From JAHBNG01 sp039028975 (GTDB lineage Bacteria; Chloroflexota; Anaerolineae; Caldilineales; Caldilineaceae): a DNA stretch of 64,000 nt. Position 1 is the first letter of the stretch. Each line of letters begins with the position of its first letter. This document shows, one piece after another, positions 1 to 8,789 of the stretch. The DNA is taken from contig JBCCHB010000069.1 of NCBI GenBank assembly GCA_039028975.1, positions 18,895 through 82,894 of the forward strand, written 5' to 3'. The position numbers and the translations under genes were made by a program. Below the pieces are notes generated by a model. The model was not told where the DNA came from, did no database searches, and was given only the letters and a program-made list of their open reading frames with translations.

Positions 1-1537
1 GAATGCCAGTTACCTGCCACGAAACCTTCATGCCCGATACGCCACCTGCGATCTTGAAACGGTTATTGAGCATTTCTTCCGCAACGTGGAGATTGGGACC
101 TGGAGCTCCAATGGGTGTAAGCTGGTAGCGGAATTCCATATTCAACGCTTCAAACCAATCTGGCATCTGTACCCAGCTCTCGCCGTTTTGATCAAGTACA
201 ATATTTCCATTGTAAATGTTCATCATATCCGGCGACTCCACGAAAGAGTGATTTAGATATTTATTTGCCGGATCCAATGGGTGGTCAATTTTGAAAGAAC
301 CAGCACTCTTTGTGAGGAAACCAACTGTAGCCACATCACCACTAAACCACGCTGCCTTACCGCCCTCTGCATAACTACGTCCATACACTGCGTAGCCATC
401 AGGTGAATAGGTAAAGCCGAGGACACCATCACCCTGTCCACCTTCGGCACCTGCAACACCAAAAACTCCAGCTGACGCGCTTCCCAAAGATCCCTGAGTG
501 CCAGCCGGATGATTGCGACCGTAAACGCCATAACCTTGAAGAGCAAATGTGTATCCCGCAGCACCAATGCCATCTCCTTCCCAAGGAAGAAGATTTCCTT
601 GACCATCTTCGCGTCTTTCACCTGCCGTACCTACTACGCCTATTGAAGGTACGGACTCACCCCCCACTACAGGGGCATCGTGTTTAGATAAAGTGAACCC
701 AGTTACTCCATAATTGGGACCATCGCTGCTTGTAGCTATCGCATTAACAGCGCGACCAGTTGATGAATTAGTGGTTGCGAAAACAGTTTCACCACTATGG
801 CTATGAGGATGGCTATGAGAATGACTATGGGTACGTCTTGCAACACTATTAAAATCAACACTCAACGTGACATTCCCACTACTACCGCCGCCGCTTAGCC
901 CAGTGCCATCATTAACGGCTGTAATATCACCAACGTCTTCACATTCGGCTGTGCCATCAGCGTTTATCGAGCGAATACGTTGGTTGGACCCACATGTAGT
1001 TGTCACTCTCGCTTGGATTTGGTCAGTTTGCACAGCCAACCTGCCATCTACTAATTCCAAGCCAAAACCGTCTGGACTCCCGATCACACCCTCCCATGGC
1101 ACTTGAGTAGAATAGATTGAGTAGGCAGTAGCCGCCACTTCTAACCGAGAGCTAAAGGGGACATAAGAATTGACTCTTGAAGGACATTTAACTTCGACAG
1201 ATAACCAGCGTGGCTCACCATTAAATATTCTTTTCATGGTAACTGTATCAGTGAAGACTATGGATGTGTTGAATTGACCATTATTAACCGCAACGGGTGT
1301 CTTTACGACTTTGCCCAGTTCATTACCTCCGCCCTCAGCATCAAAGGCCGTGAATCTAAAATCACAGGGACGAGTGTCGGTATAGGGTTGACCTTCAAAC
1401 TCCAATTGTCCTGTAAAGCTTATGCCAAGCGTTTGAGTTTCTTGGAAAATCGGACTCCCCCAAACGGAACTGTCACCGGTCAGAGACACCATTAGTGATA
1501 CGATAACAATTACTAAGAAAGGCTTTTTGGGATGCAT
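1..1537 (-). CDS. Secreted tail-fibre-like protein, partial at left edge
   Basis: Reading the minus strand from ATG at 1537 gives an uninterrupted frame of 512 codons to the window edge; the C-terminal end lies outside. A Shine-Dalgarno AGGAG sits 6 nt upstream. The first 25 residues form a signal peptide (basic MHPKKP, then a hydrophobic run). A beta-rich module follows (about 35-145), similar in layout to the N-terminal module of the protein at 52495-53343. Then come a glycine-rich stretch, a His/Ser-rich stretch (alternating H and S, about residues 234-246), repeated GVYGR/GVFG-type glycine repeats, and a C-terminal module with FKIDHPLDP and KVSWQVTG motifs. The C-terminal module resembles proteins annotated as tail-fibre-like or hypothetical in Chloroflexota and other environmental bacteria. 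Probably exported and surface-located; the molecular role is unknown. Confidence 0.8.
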   Translation of the reverse strand, partial: MHPKKPFLVIVIVSLMVSLTGDSSVWGSPIFQETQTLGISFTGQLEFEGQPYTDTRPCDFRFTAFDAEGGGNELGKVVKTPVAVNNGQFNTSIVFTDTVTMKRIFNGEPRWLSVEVKCPSRVNSYVPFSSRLEVAATAYSIYSTQVPWEGVIGSPDGFGLELVDGRLAVQTDQIQARVTTTCGSNQRIRSINADGTAECEDVGDITAVNDGTGLSGGGSSGNVTLSVDFNSVARRTHSHSHSHPHSHSGETVFATTNSSTGRAVNAIATSSDGPNYGVTGFTLSKHDAPVVGGESVPSIGVVGTAGERREDGQGNLLPWEGDGIGAAGYTFALQGYGVYGRNHPAGTQGSLGSASAGVFGVAGAEGGQGDGVLGFTYSPDGYAVYGRSYAEGGKAAWFSGDVATVGFLTKSAGSFKIDHPLDPANKYLNHSFVESPDMMNIYNGNIVLDQNGESWVQMPDWFEALNMEFRYQLTPIGAPGPNLHVAEEMLNNRFKIAGGVSGMKVSWQVTGI

Positions 1538-1874
1538 AATTTTCTCCTAATTTCAATTTGCGGTAGTCGTTGAAGCTGAAAACGGGTAGAGCAGTAGATG
1601 CTATACTGCGGTCGCTTTCAAAACCGGAGTTTTCCATAGCCTCTACAGGAGGGATAAAACTCCGGTTTTGAAACGGAGCTGAGTATGACAGGAAGAATTT
1701 ATCTCACTGAAAGAGCAGATATCACGATGTGGCAATACAATTGATACTTGAAACTGGATAAGTGCTGGTACGTTTTGTTTAATCCACTAAAAACTGAGCG
1801 GGTTATACTTAGCGAATGGGCGGCTTAATCTATCCTTTTAGAGGATGAATTGAGTGTACATACCATGACTGTAT
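1538..1874. other. Intergenic region with hairpin element
   Basis: No convincing coding frame. It holds the long hairpin described separately (1616-1673) and otherwise AT-rich sequence between the 5' end of the left-edge gene and the 3' end of the TPR gene. It is the only place for the promoter of the left-edge gene. Confidence 0.6.
1616..1673. repeat. Long hairpin element, copy 1
   Basis: Arms at 1616-1633 and 1656-1673 are perfectly complementary over 18 bases. The loop contains a smaller CCTC/GAGG stem. A second copy with different but still complementary arms and a similar loop lies at 8325-8382. Both copies end in CGGAGCT and both lie shortly upstream of a minus-strand gene (here about 80 bp from its ATG). 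This could be a small non-autonomous mobile element or a structured leader; the paired changes between copies show that pairing is retained. Confidence 0.75.
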
Positions 1875-3293
1875 CTATGTTGTCGATTCGGCCTGTTTTA
1901 ATAAATAACGAGTGGATCGTCCATCTCCCTCCTTTTCCAAATAGCCTAACTCGACTAGTTTATTGAGATGAATTGATGCCGTTCCTCTGGCTACGCCGGT
2001 CAACTTCCGATAACGGCGGCTGGTTAGTTCTCCTTCAATTCTAATGGTGGTTAGAGCAAGCTGTTGATTGTCATCGAGTTCAGTTGCGAGTTCGGGGTAA
2101 TAGTCAACTGCTTGGGCAAGATCTGCCAGTAACCCCTCCTGCTCCAGTTCTGTTAGTCCGCCTAGCTTACTTCTATTATGTGCAATATCTAGAGCTTTCT
2201 GATAATTTTGGCGTCCCGATACGACATCACCCACGCCCGCATAAGCGTTGGCTAAGTCATGATAAACGTGCCCGACCCAATTCACATTATGCAGTTCAAG
2301 AAACAACGGCTCTGCTTGGTTGAGATATGAAATCGCAGTTGCAAATTTAGCCTTACCAGAATCTGGTTCTGCCTCCTCGCCCTGAAGTACGTAGCTCGCA
2401 GCAATTGCTCGATAGCATTTCGCCTCATGTTGCCGATCCCCAATCTCTTTTGCCAACTTTAGGGTCTTCTGAAGGTAGTCAAGTCCGATTTCATGTTCTT
2501 CTCGCCAGATGTATTCGTGCCCTAAATTGTGTCCCGTCATGACCATCAGACTTTTGTCTTGTGCTTCTGTAGCTGCAACCCAAGCCTCAAAACAATGGTG
2601 AAATCCTTTTTCTTTGTCTTGTTTTTTCCAATAGAACTCAATCCAAGCATTGTGGAAAAGTGCGCGGCGACGGCTATCTTTCTTCGGTAGCCAACGCTCA
2701 GCTTCTTTGAGGTCTGCTTCTGCTTTGTCTAAATCAGGTCGTTCTTGAATATAGATCCACGCTCTGTCGATGTAGATGTCAACCAGCAATTCGTTGTTGG
2801 TTTCTTCCGCTTTTAATAGGTCAATTCCTTTCTGATAATGAAAAAAACATTCTCTCCATCGATTGAGAAGCTCATAAGAACGAGCGCGCCGGGAGTAGGC
2901 CAATGCCCGCTGATCAATGGTTGCCCCATCCGTACCCAGCACATAACCGTACTCAGTGAGTGATGTATCGAGATCCTTTAAGATTGTCGAGACATCGCCA
3001 CTAACAATTTTGAGTTGGGCCCAAGTAGTTGGTGTTAAACTATGAACATGGAATTCAAGCAATAGCTCTTGTAGCTCTCCGATTTGACCATCATCAATAA
3101 TTGCTTGGTATTCCTCTATCAAAATCTGTGCAGCCTTCTCAAATTCTGATGCCTCACGCCAGTGATAGGCCGCCTCAAGATAACTATGTTCTTGTTCGTA
3201 ATAGTTTGCAGCAACTTCGTGGAGTTTGGGTCGTTCTCTTAGAAGAATACAAGCATGTAGGTGGTTACGTACCTCTGGACGGATACTGATCAT
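1875..3293 (-). CDS. TPR protein with C-terminal winged helix (split STAND-type regulator, C half)
   Basis: The start is placed at the ATG overlapping the TGA of the upstream gene (ATGA), preceded by AGGAGG, giving 472 residues. The N-terminus continues a winged-helix region begun by the upstream gene. Helical TPR-like repeats of the MalT/STAND sensor type fill about residues 20-400 (e.g. EAAYHWREASEFEKAAQIL). The last 70 residues form a predicted winged helix-turn-helix (ALTTIRIEGELTSRRYRKLT, then a wing with YLEKEGDGRSTRY). Chloroflexota often carry such TPR tails on STAND ATPases; here the tail stands alone and no P-loop is present in either half. Likely co-translated with its neighbour and acting with it as a DNA-binding or protein-binding regulator. 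The ligand is unknown. Confidence 0.75.
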   Translation of the reverse strand: MISIRPEVRNHLHACILLRERPKLHEVAANYYEQEHSYLEAAYHWREASEFEKAAQILIEEYQAIIDDGQIGELQELLLEFHVHSLTPTTWAQLKIVSGDVSTILKDLDTSLTEYGYVLGTDGATIDQRALAYSRRARSYELLNRWRECFFHYQKGIDLLKAEETNNELLVDIYIDRAWIYIQERPDLDKAEADLKEAERWLPKKDSRRRALFHNAWIEFYWKKQDKEKGFHHCFEAWVAATEAQDKSLMVMTGHNLGHEYIWREEHEIGLDYLQKTLKLAKEIGDRQHEAKCYRAIAASYVLQGEEAEPDSGKAKFATAISYLNQAEPLFLELHNVNWVGHVYHDLANAYAGVGDVVSGRQNYQKALDIAHNRSKLGGLTELEQEGLLADLAQAVDYYPELATELDDNQQLALTTIRIEGELTSRRYRKLTGVARGTASIHLNKLVELGYLEKEGDGRSTRYLLKQAESTT

Positions 3294-4069
3294 CCTGAAT
3301 CCTCCTGTTGTACGAACCAATTGTCTAGTAATCCACGAATATTTGCGATTGGATCTGCAACGCCAACTTCGGCAGATAGCTGTTGTAAAGCCTGGAGAGG
3401 CAGAGGTTTACGAAGGATTGTCGCTAAATGTAAAATGTTCTGTTCATCTGGACGCAAAGCGCGATATCGATGTTCTACGACATATTTCCGACGGAGATCA
3501 AGCTCCTGGGGAGTGCTCAACTCCTGGTGTAATCTTGAGGCAACAATATTTAATGCCTGCTTACGGATTCTAAATAGTGCCCGTTCGCTCAACGCCATCT
3601 GTTCAGATAGCTTGTTGAACGTCCATCTAAGCTTTGCCGCAAACAAGGGCTGGATGGCCTCAAGTTCTAGAAGGTATTGTTCAGAATCGATATCAGCTTG
3701 CTCCACTTGTGCTAGACCGGACTGTTCTTGAACGCCCTGATCTACCCATTCGCCTTCTGCAAGATATGGATAGAATAGACTGTTATATAGCTGCCATTGA
3801 CGCTCGACAAAACTATGTGCCCCCCCTGGCGATAGTTTATCGACCCCCCAGTGCAAAATCCCTTGAAGATTTCGCCCGCGCGTTTCAATCGTACTTGGTT
3901 CCCCTTTTAGAAGGCAGTCTAAAACCAGCGAGCTATCTGCTAATTTCGATGTCGCCAGTACTGATAAATCTCCTTCTAACCGGAACTGTTTATGAAGTTT
4001 TAACGCCTCGTCAACAGCACCAGCAAAGGCATCTTGAGACAAATCAAGTAGATTCGCGTCATTGCTCAT
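3290..4069 (-). CDS. HTH / winged-helix fragment of a STAND-type regulator without NTPase
   Basis: 259 residues. Residues 140-190 (FAAKLRWTFNKLSEQMALSE and following) align in layout with the sigma-region-4-like HTH at the N-terminus of the NB-ARC protein at 6846-8273. In that protein the HTH is followed by a P-loop ATPase. Here the sequence passes after a short linker straight into a winged-helix start (ALRPDEQNILHLATILRKPL), which continues in the next gene across an ATGA overlap. The first 80 residues are helical and unassigned. The simplest reading is a STAND regulator that lost its ATPase and was split into two translationally coupled genes. Activity cannot be judged from sequence. Confidence 0.7.
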   Translation of the reverse strand: MSNDANLLDLSQDAFAGAVDEALKLHKQFRLEGDLSVLATSKLADSSLVLDCLLKGEPSTIETRGRNLQGILHWGVDKLSPGGAHSFVERQWQLYNSLFYPYLAEGEWVDQGVQEQSGLAQVEQADIDSEQYLLELEAIQPLFAAKLRWTFNKLSEQMALSERALFRIRKQALNIVASRLHQELSTPQELDLRRKYVVEHRYRALRPDEQNILHLATILRKPLPLQALQQLSAEVGVADPIANIRGLLDNWFVQQEDSG

Positions 4070-4327
4070 TCAATAATTCCCCTAATCGCGCGATTATGGG
4101 CTACCCAAGCCAGTAATCGCGCCCCGATTTGTTCAGTTCCTACCCATTATGTATCACCCGAATTACTGATAAAGTATAGCTGTACAACCTACACAGCCCT
4201 GGCCAACTGAAAACGGTTTGTACATCGGTGTTCGTTGAGGAAGGCTGCAGCGCCACATTCCGCTCGATAGCAATGGATGCGGTTGAAATTTCTCAACTCA
4301 ATGAACTCTTCCATACGGAGAGACATT

Positions 4328-4507
4328 GTGAACCCGAATCTTGTCCGACCCAATTTGTACCCGTTTTACACGCTGTTACTCGCGGTGATGATTATCCTAG
4401 CCGCTGCCAAGGCATCCGTTCTGACTACCGCTGTTGAGACTACTGTTCCTGCCCAAGCCCCTGTCATGCTCGAAGTGGCAGAGACCGAAGACGGTCTGTG
4501 TGGCTAA
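4328..4507 (+). CDS. Small membrane/exported peptide, hypothetical
   Basis: 59 residues from GTG at 4328, chosen because GGAG lies 7 nt upstream; ATGs at 4277 and 4301 in the same frame have no ribosome site. A hydrophobic helix (YTLLLAVMIILAAA) is followed by a short Ala/Thr/Glu-rich tail, so it would be a small membrane-anchored or exported peptide. It lies in the gap between two minus-strand genes, convergent with the CHAT-TPR gene, and is followed by two hairpins. It could be a spurious frame; the hydrophobic profile and the ribosome site are the only support. Confidence 0.4.
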   Translation: MNPNLVRPNLYPFYTLLLAVMIILAAAKASVLTTAVETTVPAQAPVMLEVAETEDGLCG

Positions 4508-4520
4508 CCGTTTAAAGTAG

Positions 4521-4596
4521 CTCCAGATAATTCAGTCGTAATCTGGAGCGAACAACTCAAAACAGACCGAGAGGACGCTCATGGAGGGGGCGTCCT
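4521..4596 (+). terminator. Two hairpins between convergent genes
   Basis: CTCCAGAT (4521-4528) pairs with ATCTGGAG (4541-4548), and AGGACGC (4572-4578) pairs with GCGTCCT (4590-4596) followed by a short TTT. The second hairpin overlaps the stop codon of the CHAT-TPR gene. The T-run is weak, so termination is only plausible. Confidence 0.35.
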
Positions 4597-6777
4597 TTCG
4601 CCAATGGGCTGGTATTCAACCGTTTTGGCTTGCACTTGGGTCAAATGTGCTGTCACCTCTTCTAGTAAAGCCCCATACCCCGGTTCATTCTTGATATCAC
4701 TCAACGCATTCAAGGCATCGTGGAATTTCGTCGTGGCCTGTGGGTACAGCCCCTGATCTTCATAGAGTCGCCCTAGTTCCATCACAGCATTGATAAATGA
4801 TTTGGTATTGCCAATCTGCTGCCACCGTTCAATCGCATCCAAGAGTGACATTCTGGCCCATGACCAATTCTGCATATGGCGGTGGATCACCCCGATATTT
4901 GTATAGACCATGGCCAATCGCAATTCATCCTGCATTTCGCGAAAAACAAATTCGGCCTTGGTGTAGAGGTCATCCGCCATTTCATATTGTTTAAGGGCTT
5001 CGTAGACATTTCCCAAATTCATATGGGCGACGGCCCGAAAGAGGGAGTCGTTGATCTGGTCAAAGAGGTCGATAGCCTGCTCATAATAGCGAATGGCCTC
5101 TTCATACTCGTCCAGTCTGCGCATGGCTGCCCCTAAGTTTGTCAAGCTCCAGGCTACCATGCGCAGGTTCTCTTGCTGTTGCCACAGAGTCAAGGATTTC
5201 TTGAACAGAGTCGCCGCCTCAGCCCAATCACGCTGATCAAAAGCGATAGACCCTTGCACGAAGTAGCTATATGCCCTCTCTGGATCATCATCCTCTATCC
5301 ATACTTCCACCTGGTCTAGTAATTGTGTTGCTTCATCATATCGACGCTGCAACCTGGCTACATAGGCCCATCGATTGAGAACCTTGATCTGTCCCCGTCG
5401 GTCGCCCATTTTGGCAAAGCCAGTTGCGCTCAATCTCAATGTATCACCAGCCCCCTCAAATTGTCCCAACAGTTGGTAGAGAATGCCCAGTTGAAAGTGC
5501 AGTTCAGCTTCAGTTGACGTATCGTGATGGTAACGACTCTGCTCAATCCCCTGCTTTAGAAGCGGTATCCAGTCGTCGCGGTGGCCTTCCTGTTCCATCT
5601 TCGGAGCCAAAATCACCAAGATCTTGCGGGTAAAAGTCCAGGCCTCCCCATGCTCTAACATGTAGGATAAGTTGTGTAACGCCAGATCACGTACATCAGG
5701 AGATATTGGAGAGTCACCGAGTCCTTCAAGTTCCTGGAGGATATGTTGAGCAATACGAGCGATATTATCCCGAAATAGTGCGGGAAAGCCAACGGACACT
5801 TGAAGTTCTTCTTGTGACTCCTTAAGGCTCTCGTCAGTGACTAGATCATATATTGTAGAGGAAATTTCCAATAGATTTGGAAACTCGGCCGCGATGACAT
5901 TGTCTGTTGGAAAGTCAAAATCACTCGTCTCCAAGATCGGTTCAGCATGAATGACGCGATGCTCATCAAGAACGCCAGAACCAACCAAGCTGAGCAGTGG
6001 CTCTACAGTATATGCGGGCAATTCAATTATTAATTCCACGGAGCCTCGCTTTATCTTTTTTAAAAGCAATTCTTCATCAATATCCAACTGTTTGCAGATG
6101 GCTTTTAGTAATTTAATGGCTTTGTCCAAAATATCATCGCCATCATAATCTTCGTCGAGCGTGAGTTGAACCAGTGCATTCTCTTGCCGAACCGAGCGAG
6201 TATGGCAGAGTACTTCACCATCTGTAAATAAGACTGGAATCGTATGTTCAGGAAGATTGGCTAACCAAATCGCGTTACACCCTAGCCGATAGGCGAATTC
6301 AATTTCTTCCTGGGCTTCAACTTCATTGTCAGCAGCCAATGCAAGATAAAAGCCTATTGAGAATCGAATAGCCGCTTCATCGCTAATATCTTTGAGCATG
6401 CCTACTACATATTTGATATGCTTGGCTATAAGTTTGGCTGTTGCTTCTGATTTGCAGGAGTTGAGTACGATACAGCAGACGCCATTCACCCATCGAAACA
6501 GGTCTGCCATGGCATCACTAGCAACGACGTGATCATCCAACTGGATTCCATCTCTGCCAAAACCGTGGCCAGTAATATGGACAATATGCGGCTTATAGAC
6601 TAGCAGAAGTTTTTGGAGATCGGCGGATGTGACGGCCCATTCATCCTCTATCCTAAATTTTTCTCGTTTGTCAATTTCCCTAAGGATTAGCTTAATCGCA
6701 CGGACTTCCTTGTCTAGACCAAGCCGCTGTGTGTTAATGGGATTGGCGGCCAAAATCAGGATCGTCTTTTCAGACAT
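4579..6777 (-). CDS. CHAT-domain peptidase with TPR repeats
   Basis: 732 residues. The N-terminal CHAT (caspase-HetF-associated with TPRs) domain spans about 1-200. It has the catalytic pair of clan CD peptidases: His71 in HITGHG and Cys108 in VLNSCKS. Residues 200-330 form a mixed linker region. From about 330 to the end there are consecutive TPRs (for example SLTNLGAAMRRLDEYEEAIR and AHMNLGNVYEALKQYEMADD). CHAT-TPR proteins act as proteases switched on by partner proteins; TPR-CHAT/Csx29 in type III-E CRISPR is the best-studied case. The upstream neighbour, 68 bp away on the same strand, is an NB-ARC STAND protein, so a sensor-protease pair is likely. No signal peptide; cytoplasmic. Confidence 0.88.
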   Translation of the reverse strand: MSEKTILILAANPINTQRLGLDKEVRAIKLILREIDKREKFRIEDEWAVTSADLQKLLLVYKPHIVHITGHGFGRDGIQLDDHVVASDAMADLFRWVNGVCCIVLNSCKSEATAKLIAKHIKYVVGMLKDISDEAAIRFSIGFYLALAADNEVEAQEEIEFAYRLGCNAIWLANLPEHTIPVLFTDGEVLCHTRSVRQENALVQLTLDEDYDGDDILDKAIKLLKAICKQLDIDEELLLKKIKRGSVELIIELPAYTVEPLLSLVGSGVLDEHRVIHAEPILETSDFDFPTDNVIAAEFPNLLEISSTIYDLVTDESLKESQEELQVSVGFPALFRDNIARIAQHILQELEGLGDSPISPDVRDLALHNLSYMLEHGEAWTFTRKILVILAPKMEQEGHRDDWIPLLKQGIEQSRYHHDTSTEAELHFQLGILYQLLGQFEGAGDTLRLSATGFAKMGDRRGQIKVLNRWAYVARLQRRYDEATQLLDQVEVWIEDDDPERAYSYFVQGSIAFDQRDWAEAATLFKKSLTLWQQQENLRMVAWSLTNLGAAMRRLDEYEEAIRYYEQAIDLFDQINDSLFRAVAHMNLGNVYEALKQYEMADDLYTKAEFVFREMQDELRLAMVYTNIGVIHRHMQNWSWARMSLLDAIERWQQIGNTKSFINAVMELGRLYEDQGLYPQATTKFHDALNALSDIKNEPGYGALLEEVTAHLTQVQAKTVEYQPIGERTPPP

Positions 6778-6845
6778 GATAAACCTTTGGTGCTATGGGT
6801 AGGTTATCAACAAACGTGATCAAGCATGTAGAGCGGCTAGACAGG

Positions 6846-8273
6846 CTACTGCCACGAAACAACTTGTTTGTGTAGAAATGTGCGGGTCAGGCTGTGTATA
6901 GTATAGCGGCTATTAGCCAAGCCGCCATTGCGATTGATCAAATTGAGCGTTACTAATTTGGCCAAGCCATTATTTAAGACAGACATATCAAGCCCACTAA
7001 CCTTTGCCAGCAAGGCCGAATCACCACCAGCTTCTGGCACAAAGGGCATAGCGAGCAAAACACGGCGAGAAAGATCATCCAGATGGTCCCAAGCATAGCG
7101 ATAAATATGCAGGTAGAGCTTCTCAATGGCCTCCCCACGTGCCTCTTTAAGGCTGTCAAGAACATCATGAAGGGAATGGATATGGCTCTGTCCCACCACC
7201 AATTTTAGCGCTAGTGGGTTCCCCCCAGTCGTATCAAAAATGGGCATCAGCTGATCGTCATCGCCATTTGCAATATCTGGTAAATTGCGCAGGATAGCTT
7301 CATGGCGCACCAAATGGAGAGCGTCTTGCTGAACTAATTCCGGAACGGAAAAAGGGTAAACAGCCATTTCTGTCTGGATATTCTTTCGGGAGGTCAGCAG
7401 AAATTTAGACGGGTTAGCTAAACGCTGGAGCGTAGGTAAAAGTACCTCAACGTCAATCACTGTCTCTAAGTTATCAACCGCAATCAGATGGGGAATCTGC
7501 TTTAAACGGGTCTGCAAAAGAGGAAGAGCATGCTTGTATGAGAATGGAACAGGCAAAATTGCGTCGGGCAGAAGCTGTTGACATAGGGCCTCAATCAGTG
7601 CCTCTCCAGTTAAAGCGGGTGTGTCAACCGGACGAATTGTACCAACCATTTGAAAACGACTCTGGCGTGCGCTAACCCAAGCAAAATCGTCAAATAGGTT
7701 GTTTGCAATCGCCCGCCGTATAAGCGCATCGGCCAAAGATGTTTTGCCGATACCACCCATACCTTGGATAAGGAGCGTATAAACGTCTTTGCCCGGGACA
7801 ATTACATCTGAAAGTTTGTCCAGATGGTTGTCAATGCCAAATAACTGATCATAAAAGGGTGCTTCAAGGCGTTCCTCAAATTGGGCAATGTGGGCTTGCT
7901 GGGCTTGACGTTCTTGTTCGTCGAAAATAGATGCCAGTTTCTCGATGGCTTCACGCTGCTTCCGTTCGACGGTGGTCTGGGCCAAATCTAATTTTTGGGC
8001 AACCTGATATCCTGTCATGCGCTCTACAAAGCGCAGCCGCAGTATGGTGGCGAACTCAGGTTTGGTTTCATCCAGGTGTTTTAACCCCTCATCCAGAAGT
8101 TGGGTGGTGACCTGATGATCTGGCTGCGATCTGCCCTGTTTAACTTGGCGGAATAGATTTAATTCCTTCAGCGGACTTGCGGTGCTATGTTCACCACGTT
8201 GGCGGAATGCCTGCAGAATCTTCTCATAGAGAATACCTTGCCTGTCCGAAAAATCAGGCTGCGCGGTTGACAT
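6846..8273 (-). CDS. NB-ARC STAND ATPase with N-terminal HTH
   Basis: The start is taken at ATG 8273 because AAAGGAG lies 6 nt upstream; a longer reading from 8381 would run through a hairpin element. 475 residues. An N-terminal sigma-region-4-like HTH (about 70-125, including TGYQVAQKLDLAQTTVERKQ) is followed by an NB-ARC ATPase: P-loop GMGGIGKTS near residue 170, Walker B region LIAVDNLE near 262, and GGNPLALKL near 351. A winged-helix region closes the protein. Unlike most STAND proteins it ends without a sensor repeat array. The next gene downstream is a CHAT-TPR peptidase, so the TPRs may supply the missing sensing part in trans. Predicted to oligomerise on a trigger using ATP; the trigger is unknown. 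Confidence 0.87.
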   Translation of the reverse strand: MSTAQPDFSDRQGILYEKILQAFRQRGEHSTASPLKELNLFRQVKQGRSQPDHQVTTQLLDEGLKHLDETKPEFATILRLRFVERMTGYQVAQKLDLAQTTVERKQREAIEKLASIFDEQERQAQQAHIAQFEERLEAPFYDQLFGIDNHLDKLSDVIVPGKDVYTLLIQGMGGIGKTSLADALIRRAIANNLFDDFAWVSARQSRFQMVGTIRPVDTPALTGEALIEALCQQLLPDAILPVPFSYKHALPLLQTRLKQIPHLIAVDNLETVIDVEVLLPTLQRLANPSKFLLTSRKNIQTEMAVYPFSVPELVQQDALHLVRHEAILRNLPDIANGDDDQLMPIFDTTGGNPLALKLVVGQSHIHSLHDVLDSLKEARGEAIEKLYLHIYRYAWDHLDDLSRRVLLAMPFVPEAGGDSALLAKVSGLDMSVLNNGLAKLVTLNLINRNGGLANSRYTIHSLTRTFLHKQVVSWQ

Positions 8274-8324
8274 CGACATCTCCTTTGGGCGCTGTTGTAA
8301 TATAGATAGCGATATTGCGGTCGT

Positions 8325-8382
8325 TTTGAAACTAGGAGTTTTCCGTAACCTCTGCTGGAGAGACCAAACTTCTAGTTTCAAA
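8325..8382. repeat. Long hairpin element, copy 2
   Basis: Arms at 8325-8341 and 8366-8382 pair over 17 bases with one mismatch. The loop (CCGTAACCTCTGCTGGAG) is close to that of copy 1 (CCATAGCCTCTACAGGAG), and both copies end in AAACGGAGCT. The arms differ from copy 1 at several positions, yet both strands of the stem changed together. It lies about 50 nt upstream of the chosen start of the STAND gene. Confidence 0.75.
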
Positions 8383-8566
8383 CGGAGCTAAATATAAATT
8401 AAATTGTCCTCATTCTTCGAAACAGAATGGATTGGGTAGGATAAAAATCCAGATAATATTTTTCAGGCAACCTATACGATGCGTTGAGATATTATGAATA
8501 CGATACATAAAAATTGCCAAATCGTCAAGCCCTCTTGCCCTTGATAGTGGAATTTTAGAGGATTTA

Positions 8567-8606
8567 TGATGGATAGGTGATGGATAGGTGATGGATAGGT
8601 GATGGT
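8567..8606. repeat. 11-bp tandem repeat (GGATAGGTGAT)
   Basis: Three perfect copies at 8571-8581, 8582-8592 and 8593-8603 with partial units on both sides. It sits in the divergent intergenic region about 190 bp upstream of the RodZ-like gene. It may be replication slippage or a set of protein-binding sites. Confidence 0.85.
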
Positions 8607-8789
8607 CCGTGAAGGATGGTTGACAACGAAACCTCTTTACAATGATGTTTACGCGACCAATCCATGGGTCTCATGATGGAATGAAAGGGAATCCAAGTGG
8701 AAAGATAATGGGTCAGAAATAGCTATTTCCCTGTAAGCTGCAAAACACGTCTCACGCCCATCACTCTTATTCAGCTAGGGGTTTCAACT

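Larger units (their letters stand above)
8274..8789. other. Divergent intergenic region
   Basis: No coding frame supported. It contains hairpin copy 2 (8325-8382), three 11-bp tandem repeats (8571-8603) and a TTGACA at 8620-8625 without a clearly spaced -10 box. Promoters of the divergent STAND and RodZ-like genes must lie here. Confidence 0.6.

Noticed and set aside
8274..8381. N-terminal extension of the STAND protein from ATG 8381
   Set aside because: It would translate the hairpin element, and a proper ribosome site is found only before the ATG at 8273.
8567..8606. Three 11-bp repeats as a possible CRISPR array
   Set aside because: Units are adjacent without spacers and far too short.
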